A stretch of 64,000 nucleotides of DNA from Sphingopyxis macrogoltabida. Lineage in GTDB: Bacteria; Pseudomonadota; Alphaproteobacteria; Sphingomonadales; Sphingomonadaceae. This document shows, one piece after another, positions 16,168 to 24,204 of this stretch. Below the pieces are notes generated by a model. The model was not told the DNA's origin, did not search any database, and saw nothing but the letters and a program-made list of their open reading frames with translations. The first letter of the stretch is position 1. Each line of letters starts with the position of its first letter. The stretch spans positions 995,001 through 1,059,000 of the forward strand of contig NZ_CP012700.1 of assembly GCF_001307295.1 (NCBI RefSeq), given 5' to 3'. A program made the position numbers and the translations under genes.

Positions 16168-16683
16168 ATGGATCGTACGGAAAAGGCCGAAGCCGTATCC
16201 TCGCTGAACGCTACGCTGTCGTCAGCTGCCTCGGTTGTGGTCGTCCGCAACCTCGGCATGACCGTCGCCCAGTCGACGGTGCTGCGCCAGCAGATGCGCG
16301 ATGCAGGGGCCGACTTTCGCGTCACGAAGAACCGTCTTGCCAAAATCGCGCTCGATGGCACGTCCTACACCGGTATCGGCGAACTGCTGACCGGTCCCAC
16401 GGCCCTTGCAACCTCGACCGATCCGGTCTCGGCTGCAAAGATCGCCGTGGAATTTGCCAAGACCAACGACAAGCTTGAAATCGTTGGCGGCGGCATGGGC
16501 GACGTGGTCCTCGACGTGAATGGCGTCAAAGCGCTGGCTTCGCTTCCCTCGCTCGACGAGCTCCGCGCCAAGATCATCGGTCTGGTGCAGGCTCCGGCCA
16601 CCAAGGTTGCGCAGATTGCCGCAGCCCCGGCGGGCCAGCTGGCGCGGGTTTTTGGCGCATATGCCGCCAAAGAAGCAGCGTGA
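16168..16683 (+). CDS. rplJ: 50S ribosomal protein L10
   Basis: This 171-residue protein begins MDRTEKAEAVSSLNATLSSA. RQQMRDAGADFRVTKNRLAK is the rRNA-binding core of L10 and the C-terminal helix (LDELRAKIIGLVQAPATKVA) carries the L7/L12 dimers. GGAG lies upstream of the ATG at 16168. It is followed by rplL after 59 bp. Confidence 0.98.
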   Translation: MDRTEKAEAVSSLNATLSSAASVVVVRNLGMTVAQSTVLRQQMRDAGADFRVTKNRLAKIALDGTSYTGIGELLTGPTALATSTDPVSAAKIAVEFAKTNDKLEIVGGGMGDVVLDVNGVKALASLPSLDELRAKIIGLVQAPATKVAQIAAAPAGQLARVFGAYAAKEAA

Positions 16684-16742
16684 TTTCGAACTAACCCTTG
16701 AAACTTACTGCCGGGATATCCCGGTTCTGATGGAGAATGAAC

Positions 16743-17114
16743 ATGGCTGATCTCGCAAAGATCGTTGAAGACCTGTCGGCGCTGACCGTTCTGGAAGCTG
16801 CCGAGCTTTCGAAGCTGCTCGAAGAAAAGTGGGGCGTTTCGGCCGCCGCTGCCGTTGCTGCCGCTCCGGCCGCTGCCGCTGCTGGCCCGGCTGCTGAAGA
16901 GCAGACCGAATTCGACGTCATTCTGACCGGCGACGGCGGCAACAAGATCAACGTGATTAAGGAAGTCCGTGCGATCACCGGCCTGGGCCTGGGCGAAGCC
17001 AAGGCGCTCGTCGAAGGCGCGCCGAAGGCCGTCAAGGAAGGCGTCAACAAGGCCGAAGCCGAAGAGCTGAAGGCCAAGCTGCTCGCCGCCGGCGCGACCG
17101 TCGAACTGAAGTAA
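16743..17114 (+). CDS. rplL: 50S ribosomal protein L7/L12
   Basis: This 123-residue acidic protein has the N-terminal dimer domain ([20 protein letters not shown]), an Ala-rich hinge (residues ~35-52) and the C-terminal factor-binding domain with [20 protein letters not shown]. The ATG at 16743 is preferred over the one at 16737 because GGAG (16732-16735) is better spaced. A strong terminator follows; rpoB, the usual next gene, is not here. Confidence 0.98.
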   Translation: MADLAKIVEDLSALTVLEAAELSKLLEEKWGVSAAAAVAAAPAAAAAGPAAEEQTEFDVILTGDGGNKINVIKEVRAITGLGLGEAKALVEGAPKAVKEGVNKAEAEELKAKLLAAGATVELK

Positions 17115-17160
17115 TTCGGTTCGGGGCCGGCGGGCATGCCCGCCGCGCTCGCGATGAAAA

Positions 17161-17199
17161 AGAAAAGGGCGGTGCCGCGAGGCACCGCCCTTTTCTTTT
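17161..17199. terminator. bidirectional terminator between rplL and the convergent gene
   Basis: GGGCGGTGCC (17167-17176) pairs with GGCACCGCCC (17181-17190) around a GCGA loop. It is preceded by AGAAAA and followed by TTTTCTTTT, so it can end transcription from both sides. Confidence 0.92.
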
Positions 17200-17214
17200 G
17201 AGCGAACGTCAGGG

Positions 17215-18237
17215 TCAGTTCTTCGAATAGGCCGGACGGAAGCTGGTGCGGACGCGAGCCGGTTCGGGGCGGCGCACTTCCTGTTCGGCGGGGGCCGGCG
17301 CCGGACGCTGGGCGATTTCCCAAGCGCTGACCGGCTTGCGGGCCATATCCTTCTGCGCTGCGAGCGTCGCATCATATTCGGCGCGTTCCTGACTATCGAG
17401 GAAGCGTGCGCGGGCGAGCCGCTTCTTGAGCGTGGCGAAGGGATTGTCGGGTGTCGGACCGGCAAGCGCCATCGCTTCGTGACGGCCCATGCTGCCGCTC
17501 GGTGCGGCGGCGAAAGACGGCGTGCTGGCAAGCGCGGGGCGCGAAGCCGCCGGTTCTTCGCGCGGCGGATTATAGGGCACCGCCTCGGCGGCTTTCATCG
17601 CCTCATAGCTCATGCCCTCGTCGACAGCATCGACTTCGCTGCGACGACGACGGCGCGCGAACGCCAAGCCTGCACCGCCGACGATCAGCAGCGCGGCGGC
17701 CCCGCCAGCGAGCTCCCAAGGGAAGCTATCGCCCGTGGCCGCCCTCTCGACGGGCTGCGGGGCGGGCTCGGCAACCGGTTCGGCGGGCGCCATCACGGGC
17801 GCGACGACCGGGGTTGCTTCGCTCGCCAGCGGGGCGGTTTCGGCAGCGGCCGGAGCCGCAGGTTCGGGCGTCGCGACCGGCTCGGCCGCGGCGCGTGCGG
17901 CCGGGCGCGACGCCGGACGTTCAGCGCGTTGCGGTGCCGCAGCTGCTTTGGGCTCGGCCGCCTTGGGAGCCGGCTCAGCTTCAACCGCAGGAAGATCGAG
18001 CGGTACCCGGATTACCGGCTTTGGTGCGGGCGGCTGCGCCGTCTGCGGCGCGGCGACAGGCGCCGTCGTGCTCGGCTGCGCCACCGTCGGCGGCGAGGCA
18101 ACCGGGGGCGTCGTGGCGACCGGCGGCGTCATCGGGACTACCGGGGCTTCCTGCGCAAAGGCGGCCGGCGTGGACAGGGCCAGGAACGCGGCAATCGCGC
18201 TCATGGCGGGGCGGGAGAGGGGAAGTTTCTGGGTCAT
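17215..18237 (-). CDS. Ala/Pro-rich single-span envelope protein, unknown function
   Basis: This 340-residue protein starts at 18237 (MTQKLPLSRPAMSAIAAFLA) with a signal peptide ending near AAFAQEA. Then come about 150 residues of low-complexity Pro/Ala/Val/Glu, presumably periplasmic and extended, and one membrane helix (ELAGGAAALLIVGGAGLAFA) followed by RRRRR. The C-terminal ~135 residues would be cytoplasmic and include NPFATLKKRLARARFLDSQE. I do not recognise a catalytic domain. The layout resembles an extended spacer anchored in the inner membrane. It stands alone, convergent with rplL. Confidence 0.8.
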   Translation of the reverse strand: MTQKLPLSRPAMSAIAAFLALSTPAAFAQEAPVVPMTPPVATTPPVASPPTVAQPSTTAPVAAPQTAQPPAPKPVIRVPLDLPAVEAEPAPKAAEPKAAAAPQRAERPASRPAARAAAEPVATPEPAAPAAAETAPLASEATPVVAPVMAPAEPVAEPAPQPVERAATGDSFPWELAGGAAALLIVGGAGLAFARRRRRSEVDAVDEGMSYEAMKAAEAVPYNPPREEPAASRPALASTPSFAAAPSGSMGRHEAMALAGPTPDNPFATLKKRLARARFLDSQERAEYDATLAAQKDMARKPVSAWEIAQRPAPAPAEQEVRRPEPARVRTSFRPAYSKN

Positions 18238-18368
18238 AGTGAAGAAGAAACGACCCACGACGGGAAAGCGCTGCGAAAATAGGCCGGATTCCACGATGAG
18301 CCGTGCGGCCGGGACGGCGTGGCGAAGAATCCGGGCCTGTTTATCGCGTTGTGAGACCTGTTTTGCGG

Positions 18369-19883
18369 TCAGCCGATGGGGGCAGGTTGGGGCGTGTCGA
18401 GCGTCATCGCCCCCGCTGTCGAAATCGCGGCGCCGAGGAGCGACATGTCGCGATCCAGCCTTTGATCGAGCGCCATATCGTCCATCGCGGCCATCTCGAC
18501 GATCAGCGGCATCGAGAGCGACAAGCGCAATGTGCCCGCCATCCGGCCATCGAGCAGCGGATGCGTCTTCACCGGCTGGCCGAGGCGGATTTCTTGGCCG
18601 AACCATTGGCGGGACTGACGGGCGATGTGACCGTGCATCGCCTTTGCCGTGTCGAAATCGCATTGCGGCCAGCGCGCCGAGAGGTCGAGGGTGCGCAGCG
18701 TTTCCGTGGCGAGGCAGCTTGCGCCGGCGCCCGGGACTTCGGCAAGTTCGAGGCGTTTGACGAGGCGCATGACATGATGGCTGAACCGTCCCGCGACGTG
18801 CGTCACACGGTCCACGGGCAAGGCCGCAAAGCGTTCGATTTCGATCAGCGCCGCCTGCAGCCGGAGCAACAGTCCGAAATTGCCGTTCGCAGGCAGGCAG
18901 TCGGCGCCTAGCCAGTCGGCCGGCCATTCGGCGCGGTTGGCGAGGCGGCGGAAGCCTTGCGGCAGCGGCTGTGCGCGGTCGCGCAGCGCAGCGGGAACGA
19001 GCGCGAAACCACTGAAGGGAGGGCCTCCGGCAAACTTCGAGCCCGTCATCAGCACCACGCAGCCGAGATCGGCATAGCGGCGAACGACATGCGGTGCGAT
19101 GCGGAGCTGGCAGGCGTCGACGACGATGGTCATCGCGTCGCCATGCGTTGCGACGAGCCGCTCGACATCGGCGAGCGCGGGGAGCGTCAGCCCCGACTTC
19201 GATCCATGAACGACATGGACGACGGCGCGACGGCCGCCCGCGGCGGCGCGCTCGACATGAAGCGACAGTTCGGCAGCGACAGCGGCCGATGCGCGCGGGC
19301 GACCCGCGGCATCGCGGACCGCGACGTCGACAAGTTCGATCCCGGCAAAGACTTGGTCGATTGCCGATTGGGCAACGACGCGGGCGCCGGTGGCGGTTTC
19401 TTCGGCGAAGAAACGGCCCGCCGCGCTGTGGACGCAGCCGCTGCCCACCTCGTCGCGGCCGAGTAGGACCGCCGTGATCGGACGCCCGTCATAGGCGGCG
19501 GCCAGGCCGACATATTCGAGATCGGTTCCCGACGCGGCGAAGACGATCGCGTCTTCACCGCCAAGGCCGAAATAGGCGCCCAGCCGGTCACGGATTGTGT
19601 CCAACTCCGCGGCATAGTCGGCGGCCGCGACCGGCCGGTGGAGGCGGTCTTGCCACCGGCCGACCAGCGTCTCGAAAGCATGGTCAGAAATGCTGCTGAT
19701 CGTCGATGAGCCATAGGCCAGCGCGTCGCTGGGTGCGGCGCTGGCATAATATTGGTTGCGGCCCTGCGCATCGAGCCGGATGCGCCCGTCCCCTCCGCTG
19801 ACGAGCGCCGAAGCGAGCCGCGCGGCATATTCGCCGTGCGACCGCGAGCCGTCTTTGTCGAAACTTTTCGGGTTCAAAAGCAT
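18369..19883 (-). CDS. fold-type I PLP-dependent enzyme, class-V aminotransferase-like
   Basis: This 504-residue protein has a fold-type I PLP core. VVDACQLRIAPHVVRRYADL holds the Asp that contacts the pyridine nitrogen, and VLMTGSKFAGGPPFSGFALV holds the probable Schiff-base Lys. AIVFAASGTDLEYVGLAAAY would bind the phosphate. It is closest in layout to class-V aminotransferases and cysteine desulfurases, but is longer than usual, with an N-terminal extension (RLDAQGRNQYYASAAPSDAL) and a C-terminal ~120 residues I do not recognise. It is divergent from an ATP-grasp/nucleotidyltransferase pair, 134 bp away. Its substrate is unknown; see the finding on this cluster. Confidence 0.85.
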   Translation of the reverse strand: MLLNPKSFDKDGSRSHGEYAARLASALVSGGDGRIRLDAQGRNQYYASAAPSDALAYGSSTISSISDHAFETLVGRWQDRLHRPVAAADYAAELDTIRDRLGAYFGLGGEDAIVFAASGTDLEYVGLAAAYDGRPITAVLLGRDEVGSGCVHSAAGRFFAEETATGARVVAQSAIDQVFAGIELVDVAVRDAAGRPRASAAVAAELSLHVERAAAGGRRAVVHVVHGSKSGLTLPALADVERLVATHGDAMTIVVDACQLRIAPHVVRRYADLGCVVLMTGSKFAGGPPFSGFALVPAALRDRAQPLPQGFRRLANRAEWPADWLGADCLPANGNFGLLLRLQAALIEIERFAALPVDRVTHVAGRFSHHVMRLVKRLELAEVPGAGASCLATETLRTLDLSARWPQCDFDTAKAMHGHIARQSRQWFGQEIRLGQPVKTHPLLDGRMAGTLRLSLSMPLIVEMAAMDDMALDQRLDRDMSLLGAAISTAGAMTLDTPQPAPIG

Positions 19884-20017
19884 GCGGATGGATCCGATCG
19901 GATTGGGGTCTACCCTTCCGAATTACCGGTCCAAGATGACAGAGATTTGGCGTTTTGGTTTCAGCGTGGTCATCGAAAAGTCATCGGCATGAAACCTGAC
20001 TATGGTCAGAGCGTCAT

Positions 20018-21046
20018 ATGCGAACCACCGATCTCACCCCGACCCGGCTGCCGGATCGCCTGCGCGATACCCAGCGGCTTCTCTTCATCGCCAAACATGC
20101 GAAATGGACCGGCGGACTCCATAGCGAGGACGGTAATCACGCGCTTTACCATCGCGAGACGCGCGAGATACTCGAAGGGCTCGGCATGCCGCTCGTCGTT
20201 GCCGACAATTATGCCGACCTCTTTGCGCGCCCGGATGCCGATTTCGTCTTTGCGCTGCTGAATCGCGGCGGCTTCTATAACAGCGAGATGTTGCTGCCCT
20301 TGCTCTGCAACCGGCTGGGCCTGCCCTATGTGGGCGCCTCGCCGATCGTCCGCGGACTGTCGGACGACAAGCATCTCACCAAGCTCGAAGCCGCAGCGCG
20401 GGGCGTTCCGACCGCCCCTTGGGGATTGTTTCGTCGCGGGGCGCCAATCGACGTGTCGCGCTGTCCGCCGGCGCGGCGCTGGGTGATCAAGCCGAACAAC
20501 AGTTCGGCGTCGTGGGGCATTCGCGATGCGCACGACCGGGTCGAACTGGCGCAGGCGATCGCCGAGGTGCAGGCGCTCGATCATGATGCGATCGTCGAGC
20601 CCTTCATCGACGGCAGCGATGTCGAGGTGCCGGTCGTCACGATCGACGGCGCACCCGCGATGCTTCCGATGATGATCTTCGAGCAGGCCGATCCGAGCCA
20701 TTTGCGCACCTATCAAGAAAAGCGCGATCTGGTCGACCGCAGCCAGAAGTACAGCCTGAAGCTGTTCGACGATGCCGAGATCGGCGCGCGGCTGACCCGC
20801 TATACGACGGAGATGGCCGAGATATTCCGGCCTTTCGATTATGGACGGTTCGAATTTCGCGTCGATTTCTCGACTGGCGATATCCGGCTGCTCGAAGTCA
20901 ATCTCAACTGCAACCTGTGGTCGGAGAAGGTCTTCGGCCGCGCGGCGGTCGCGGCGGGCTTTACGCAGGCCGACCTGATCGAGACGATCGTGTCTGAAAG
21001 CATGATCCGCCAGCTCGTCGGTTTTGCGCGGAGGGATGCGGCATGA
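20018..21046 (+). CDS. ATP-grasp ligase related to D-Ala-D-Ala ligases
   Basis: This 342-residue protein follows the D-alanine-D-alanine ligase layout. The N-terminal substrate domain has DADFVFALLNRGGFYNSEML and LGLPYVGASPIVRGLSDDKH; the ATP-binding Lys is in ARRWVIKPNNSSASWGI. The metal-ligand end is FEFRVDFSTGDIRLLEVNLN followed by CNLWSEK. Such enzymes join a carboxylate, via an acyl phosphate, to an amine or similar nucleophile. DHDAIVEPFIDGSDVEVPVV is the usual mid-domain strand. The gene overlaps the nucleotidyltransferase by 4 bases (ATGA, 21043-21046). It is unlikely to be the peptidoglycan Ddl, given its neighbours and divergence. Confidence 0.88.
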   Translation: MRTTDLTPTRLPDRLRDTQRLLFIAKHAKWTGGLHSEDGNHALYHRETREILEGLGMPLVVADNYADLFARPDADFVFALLNRGGFYNSEMLLPLLCNRLGLPYVGASPIVRGLSDDKHLTKLEAAARGVPTAPWGLFRRGAPIDVSRCPPARRWVIKPNNSSASWGIRDAHDRVELAQAIAEVQALDHDAIVEPFIDGSDVEVPVVTIDGAPAMLPMMIFEQADPSHLRTYQEKRDLVDRSQKYSLKLFDDAEIGARLTRYTTEMAEIFRPFDYGRFEFRVDFSTGDIRLLEVNLNCNLWSEKVFGRAAVAAGFTQADLIETIVSESMIRQLVGFARRDAA

Positions 21047-21900
21047 GCGGTTCGATCCTGATCCTTGCCGGTCGCCGTCCGGGTGCCGTCGACGCGCTCG
21101 CCGAAGCGCATGGGGTCGGCGACAAATGCCTTGTCCCCGTGGCAGGCCGGGCGATGATCGCGCATGTGCTCGACAGCGCGGCTCAGACCGATGCGGCGCG
21201 GATATTCGTCTCGACCCATGAAAGCTTGCTCGACGATCTGGCCGACCCCGTGGTCGAGCGGCTCGGCGAACGGCTCGTCATCGTTCCGGCCGCCGACAAT
21301 CTGGCGGACTCGGTCCTGGCCGTCGCCGACCGTGCAGAATTTCCGTTGTTCATCACGACCGCCGACAATTGCCTGCTCACGCCCGCGACAATCGCCGAGA
21401 TCGGCAGCGAGGCGGCGCGGCTGGGCGCCGGCGCCGGAGTGGCGCTCGCGCGGCGCGAGGATGTGTTGGCCGCCCATCCCGAGGGGCAGCGGCGCTTCTA
21501 TGAATTTTCGGACGTGGCGGTGTCGAACTGCAACGCCTATTGGATCGGTGATCGCCACGCCTTGCGCGCCGTCGAGGCGTTCCGCGGCGGCGGGCAGTTC
21601 ATCAAGAAGCCGATCCGCGTGATGCAGGCATTCGGCCTCATCAACCTGCTTCGCTTTCGTTTCGGGCTGGGACCGATCCACCATATCTTCCAGCGCATCT
21701 CGCGCCACCTGAAGGTCGATATCGCCCCGTTGCTGGTGAGCGACGGGGCGACGGCGATCGATGTCGACAATGCGCGGTCGCTGGCAGTGACCGAAATGCT
21801 GATGTGGCGCCGCGGTCTCGTCAGTCCGCGACCCAGTTGCCGTGAAATCCCGGCGGAACGCGGTGCGGCAGATGAACGACGGCTTGTGCCGGCCCATTGA
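21043..21900 (+). CDS. MobA-like NTP transferase domain protein
   Basis: This 285-residue protein has a Rossmann-like NTP-transferase fold: LILAGRRPGAVDALAEAHGV, then GDKCLVPVAGRAMIAHVLDS, the Lys-containing sugar/alcohol-phosphate nucleotidyltransferase signature. The metal Asp is probably in FITTADNCLLTPATI and a second acidic site in DIDNARS-like DVDNARSLAV near the end. The middle part (FRFGLGPIHHIFQRISRHLK) is a membrane-proximal-looking amphipathic insert. It may activate a phosphorylated compound as an NDP derivative. Translation is coupled to the ATP-grasp gene. Its last 80 bp overlap the convergent carotenoid-oxygenase gene. Confidence 0.85.
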   Translation: MSGSILILAGRRPGAVDALAEAHGVGDKCLVPVAGRAMIAHVLDSAAQTDAARIFVSTHESLLDDLADPVVERLGERLVIVPAADNLADSVLAVADRAEFPLFITTADNCLLTPATIAEIGSEAARLGAGAGVALARREDVLAAHPEGQRRFYEFSDVAVSNCNAYWIGDRHALRAVEAFRGGGQFIKKPIRVMQAFGLINLLRFRFGLGPIHHIFQRISRHLKVDIAPLLVSDGATAIDVDNARSLAVTEMLMWRRGLVSPRPSCREIPAERGAADERRLVPAH

Positions 21901-23263
21901 AATCGTCGGCGTTGAGGATGACGAGATCGGTGGTTTCGTCGTTCATGTCGACGACGAGCCCGATCAGCCAGCCATCATCCTCGGCGCCATCGGCGCTGCG
22001 CGGAACGAAGACGAATTCGCCGGGATGGCGGCCGGGGCCGAAATCGCGCGTGTCGGTGGTTCCGCGTTCAAGGTCGTGGCGGAATAGCCGCGTGTCGGCG
22101 ATCATCATCTCGACCGCCTCGCCCTCGGGCAAGGAAACACTGTAAACATAGCGGTAGGGGCGCGTCGTCAGCCGCTCGTCGTAGCGCGGAAATTCCTGGC
22201 CATGGTCGTGGACGACCGTGCGCACCGTCGTTCCGGCGACGGGGTCGATCGTCCAGCGTTCCATCCGCGACCGCTCGCTGTCGGGGCCGCGTTTCGAGCG
22301 CGCGAACATCGTTTCGTGCGCGACGACGTCGACGATCACCTTGCCGTCGGCGGTCTCATGGGCGTTGGCGGGGTGGAAGACATAGCAGGGCTCGACCGGG
22401 ACCCAGACGATCTCGTCGCCGCGGCCCTTGCGGGGAAGCAGACCGACGCGTGCCGGGTGCGCGTCGTTCCATTCATAGGGAAAACGATAGCCGGCGAGCA
22501 GCGACTTCATCGAAAAGGTGACGGGCAGGTCGAAGACGAGTACATGGTTTTCGGTGATCGCACAGTCGTGGATCGACGGCCCGTCGGCGACGGTGATCGC
22601 TTCCTCGCGGATCACCTGTGCGTCGGCGTCGAGGACGACGTGCCACACCTGGTTCGGGTTGTTTCCGGCGTAGGTGATCGCGTGCGTCTCGTTCGCGAAC
22701 GGGTCGTGGTGCGGATGCGCGGTGTAGGAACCGGCGAGCGTGCCGTCGAACGGGTTGTGCGCGATGGTTTCGAGCGTATCGCTGAGCTCGACCGGCTTGC
22801 CGCCGGCCTCGACGATCGCAAAGGTGCGGCCGGCGAAACCGACGACATTGGTGTTCGGCGCGTCGTTGCCGTCGCTGCGCGGTCCGGGCGGGATCGCCTC
22901 GCCGAGTGCGGCGCAAGCTTCGCTGCCGCGCACCCAGCGGTTGCGATACCAGTCGGCCTTGCCGCCTTCGATACGGATGCCGTGGACCATGCCCGCACCG
23001 GTGAACCAGTGATAGCTGGCGGGATCGGGGGCGATAGCGGGATTGGGGCCGTTGCGGAGATAGCGGCCTTTCAGCGCCGCGGGGATCTCGCCGTCGACGC
23101 GCAGCGCTTCGAGCGTCAGTTCCTCGGTCATCAGTTTGTGGATGCCGGTGAGATAGGGGTGCGCGTCGGTGGGGCGGGGGAGGCGCTTGCGGTTGAAGTC
23201 CGCGACCTTGACGATGCCCTTGGTGACGGCGCTGCGGATCAGGGTTTCGACGCTGCTGGCCAT
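21821..23263 (-). CDS. carotenoid oxygenase family dioxygenase
   Basis: This 480-residue protein starts at 23263 (MASSVETLIRSAVTKGIVKV) with GAGGAG upstream. It belongs to the seven-bladed propeller family of non-haem iron carotenoid/stilbene cleavage dioxygenases. Candidate iron-ligand histidines are in YTAHPHHDP, SIHDCAITEN, YVFHPANAHE and at the end PPGFHGNWVAD. GRYLRNGPNPAIAP near residue 70 is a family hallmark. Members split C=C bonds of carotenoids or lignin-derived stilbenes; sphingomonads have both kinds, and the substrate here is open. It is divergent from a TetR gene. Confidence 0.93.
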   Translation of the reverse strand: MASSVETLIRSAVTKGIVKVADFNRKRLPRPTDAHPYLTGIHKLMTEELTLEALRVDGEIPAALKGRYLRNGPNPAIAPDPASYHWFTGAGMVHGIRIEGGKADWYRNRWVRGSEACAALGEAIPPGPRSDGNDAPNTNVVGFAGRTFAIVEAGGKPVELSDTLETIAHNPFDGTLAGSYTAHPHHDPFANETHAITYAGNNPNQVWHVVLDADAQVIREEAITVADGPSIHDCAITENHVLVFDLPVTFSMKSLLAGYRFPYEWNDAHPARVGLLPRKGRGDEIVWVPVEPCYVFHPANAHETADGKVIVDVVAHETMFARSKRGPDSERSRMERWTIDPVAGTTVRTVVHDHGQEFPRYDERLTTRPYRYVYSVSLPEGEAVEMMIADTRLFRHDLERGTTDTRDFGPGRHPGEFVFVPRSADGAEDDGWLIGLVVDMNDETTDLVILNADDFNGPAQAVVHLPHRVPPGFHGNWVAD

Positions 23264-23332
23264 GATGTTGCTCCTCGAGCGGAAGTTGGCGAAAGTGCCG
23301 CACAGCGTGGGCTTGCGCGGACGACTCGATAT

Positions 23333-23378
23333 GTTTACAGTGACAACATATATGGCGAACAAAGGTAACAGTGTCAAC
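23333..23378. promoter_or_regulatory. two candidate TetR operators
   Basis: GTTTACAGTGACAAC (23333-23347) and GGTAACAGTGTCAAC (23364-23378) are direct repeats 31 bp apart. Each is close to the partial palindrome GTTNNCANTGNNAAC. They lie in the gap between the divergent dioxygenase and TetR genes; the second ends directly before the TetR start codon. Confidence 0.6.
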
Positions 23379-23981
23379 ATGAAAAATGCGAAGGCGCGTC
23401 CGGAAGCGAAACCGAAGGCCGAGGGCGCCTATCATCATGGCGACCTGCGCGCGGCGGTGATCGCGGCGGGGATGAAACGGCTCGCGGCAGGTGACGAAAG
23501 CGAACTGGGGCTGCGCGCGCTGGCGCGCGACGTCGGAGTGAGCGCGACCGCGCTCTATCGCCACTTCCCCGACAAGGAGGCGCTGCTCGACGCGCTCGCC
23601 GACGAGGGGCTGCGGCGGCTCGGCGCATTGCAGGCGCAGGCGTGGTTGAAAGCGGGCGGCGGCAGCGCGGGGTTCAAGGCCACCGGCATCGCCTATGTCC
23701 GCTTCGCGCACGAGGAACCGGCGCTGTTCCGCCTGAGCTTCACGCGCAAGATCCCCGAGCGTTATCGCGAGACCGGCGGCGATGGCGGCGAGACAGCGTA
23801 CAACCTGCTGCGCGCCGGGGTCGGTGAGGCTTTGCCCGGAGTGAAGGACCCCGACGTCGCGGCGCTCCACGCCTGGTCGCTCGTCCATGGCCTGGCGATG
23901 CTGATCCTCGACCGCCGCATCGAATGGGACGAGGCGAAAGTTGCCGATGTCGTCGCGCTGACCTTTGGCGGGGTCGCCTGA
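23379..23981 (+). CDS. TetR/AcrR-family regulator
   Basis: This is a 200-residue regulator. The N-terminal helix-turn-helix is GLRALARDVGVSATALYRHF followed by PDKEALLDALADEG, typical of TetR. The C-terminal domain has the WHG-type features FAHEEPALFRLSFTRKIPE and LHAWSLVHGLAMLILDRRI. The start at 23379 (MKNAKARPEA) is chosen because the alternative ATG at 23352 would place coding sequence over the second operator repeat; neither has a strong Shine-Dalgarno. It probably represses itself and the divergent dioxygenase gene. Confidence 0.9.
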   Translation: MKNAKARPEAKPKAEGAYHHGDLRAAVIAAGMKRLAAGDESELGLRALARDVGVSATALYRHFPDKEALLDALADEGLRRLGALQAQAWLKAGGGSAGFKATGIAYVRFAHEEPALFRLSFTRKIPERYRETGGDGGETAYNLLRAGVGEALPGVKDPDVAALHAWSLVHGLAMLILDRRIEWDEAKVADVVALTFGGVA

Positions 23982-24014
23982 GGTGCCGCGGGAGTGGACG
24001 TAGCCCCCGTCACC

Positions 24015-24103
24015 GCCGTCACCCCGGGCTTGACCCGGGACCCGCCTGCCTTGGTACGCTCGAAAGAAAAGGCAGGCCCCGGGTCAAGCCCGGGGTGACG
24101 ATA
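24015..24103. repeat. REP-type inverted repeat (CGTCACCCCGG family)
   Basis: TCACCCCGGGCTTGACCCGG and CCGGGTCAAGCCCGGGGTGA are long inverted arms, with AGGCAGG-type inner pairing. The element lies after the TetR gene and belongs to the same family as 29800-29876, 34883-34915 and 39512-39614. The rest of the 23982-24204 gap shows nothing. Confidence 0.8.
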
Positions 24104-24204
24104 AAGAAAAGCCCGCTTCCAGTCGTACCTCGCCACTCCCGTCGCATGCGGCAACCCGCCGCAATCTTAGCAATTTATTTGCCAGTTTCGGCGATTTTGG
24201 GGGC

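Noticed and set aside
17115..18237. rpoB start after rplL
   Set aside because: A strong terminator follows rplL and the next gene is on the opposite strand.
22202..23368. 388-codon plus-strand frame
   Set aside because: Antisense of the carotenoid oxygenase family gene, whose motifs are unmistakable.
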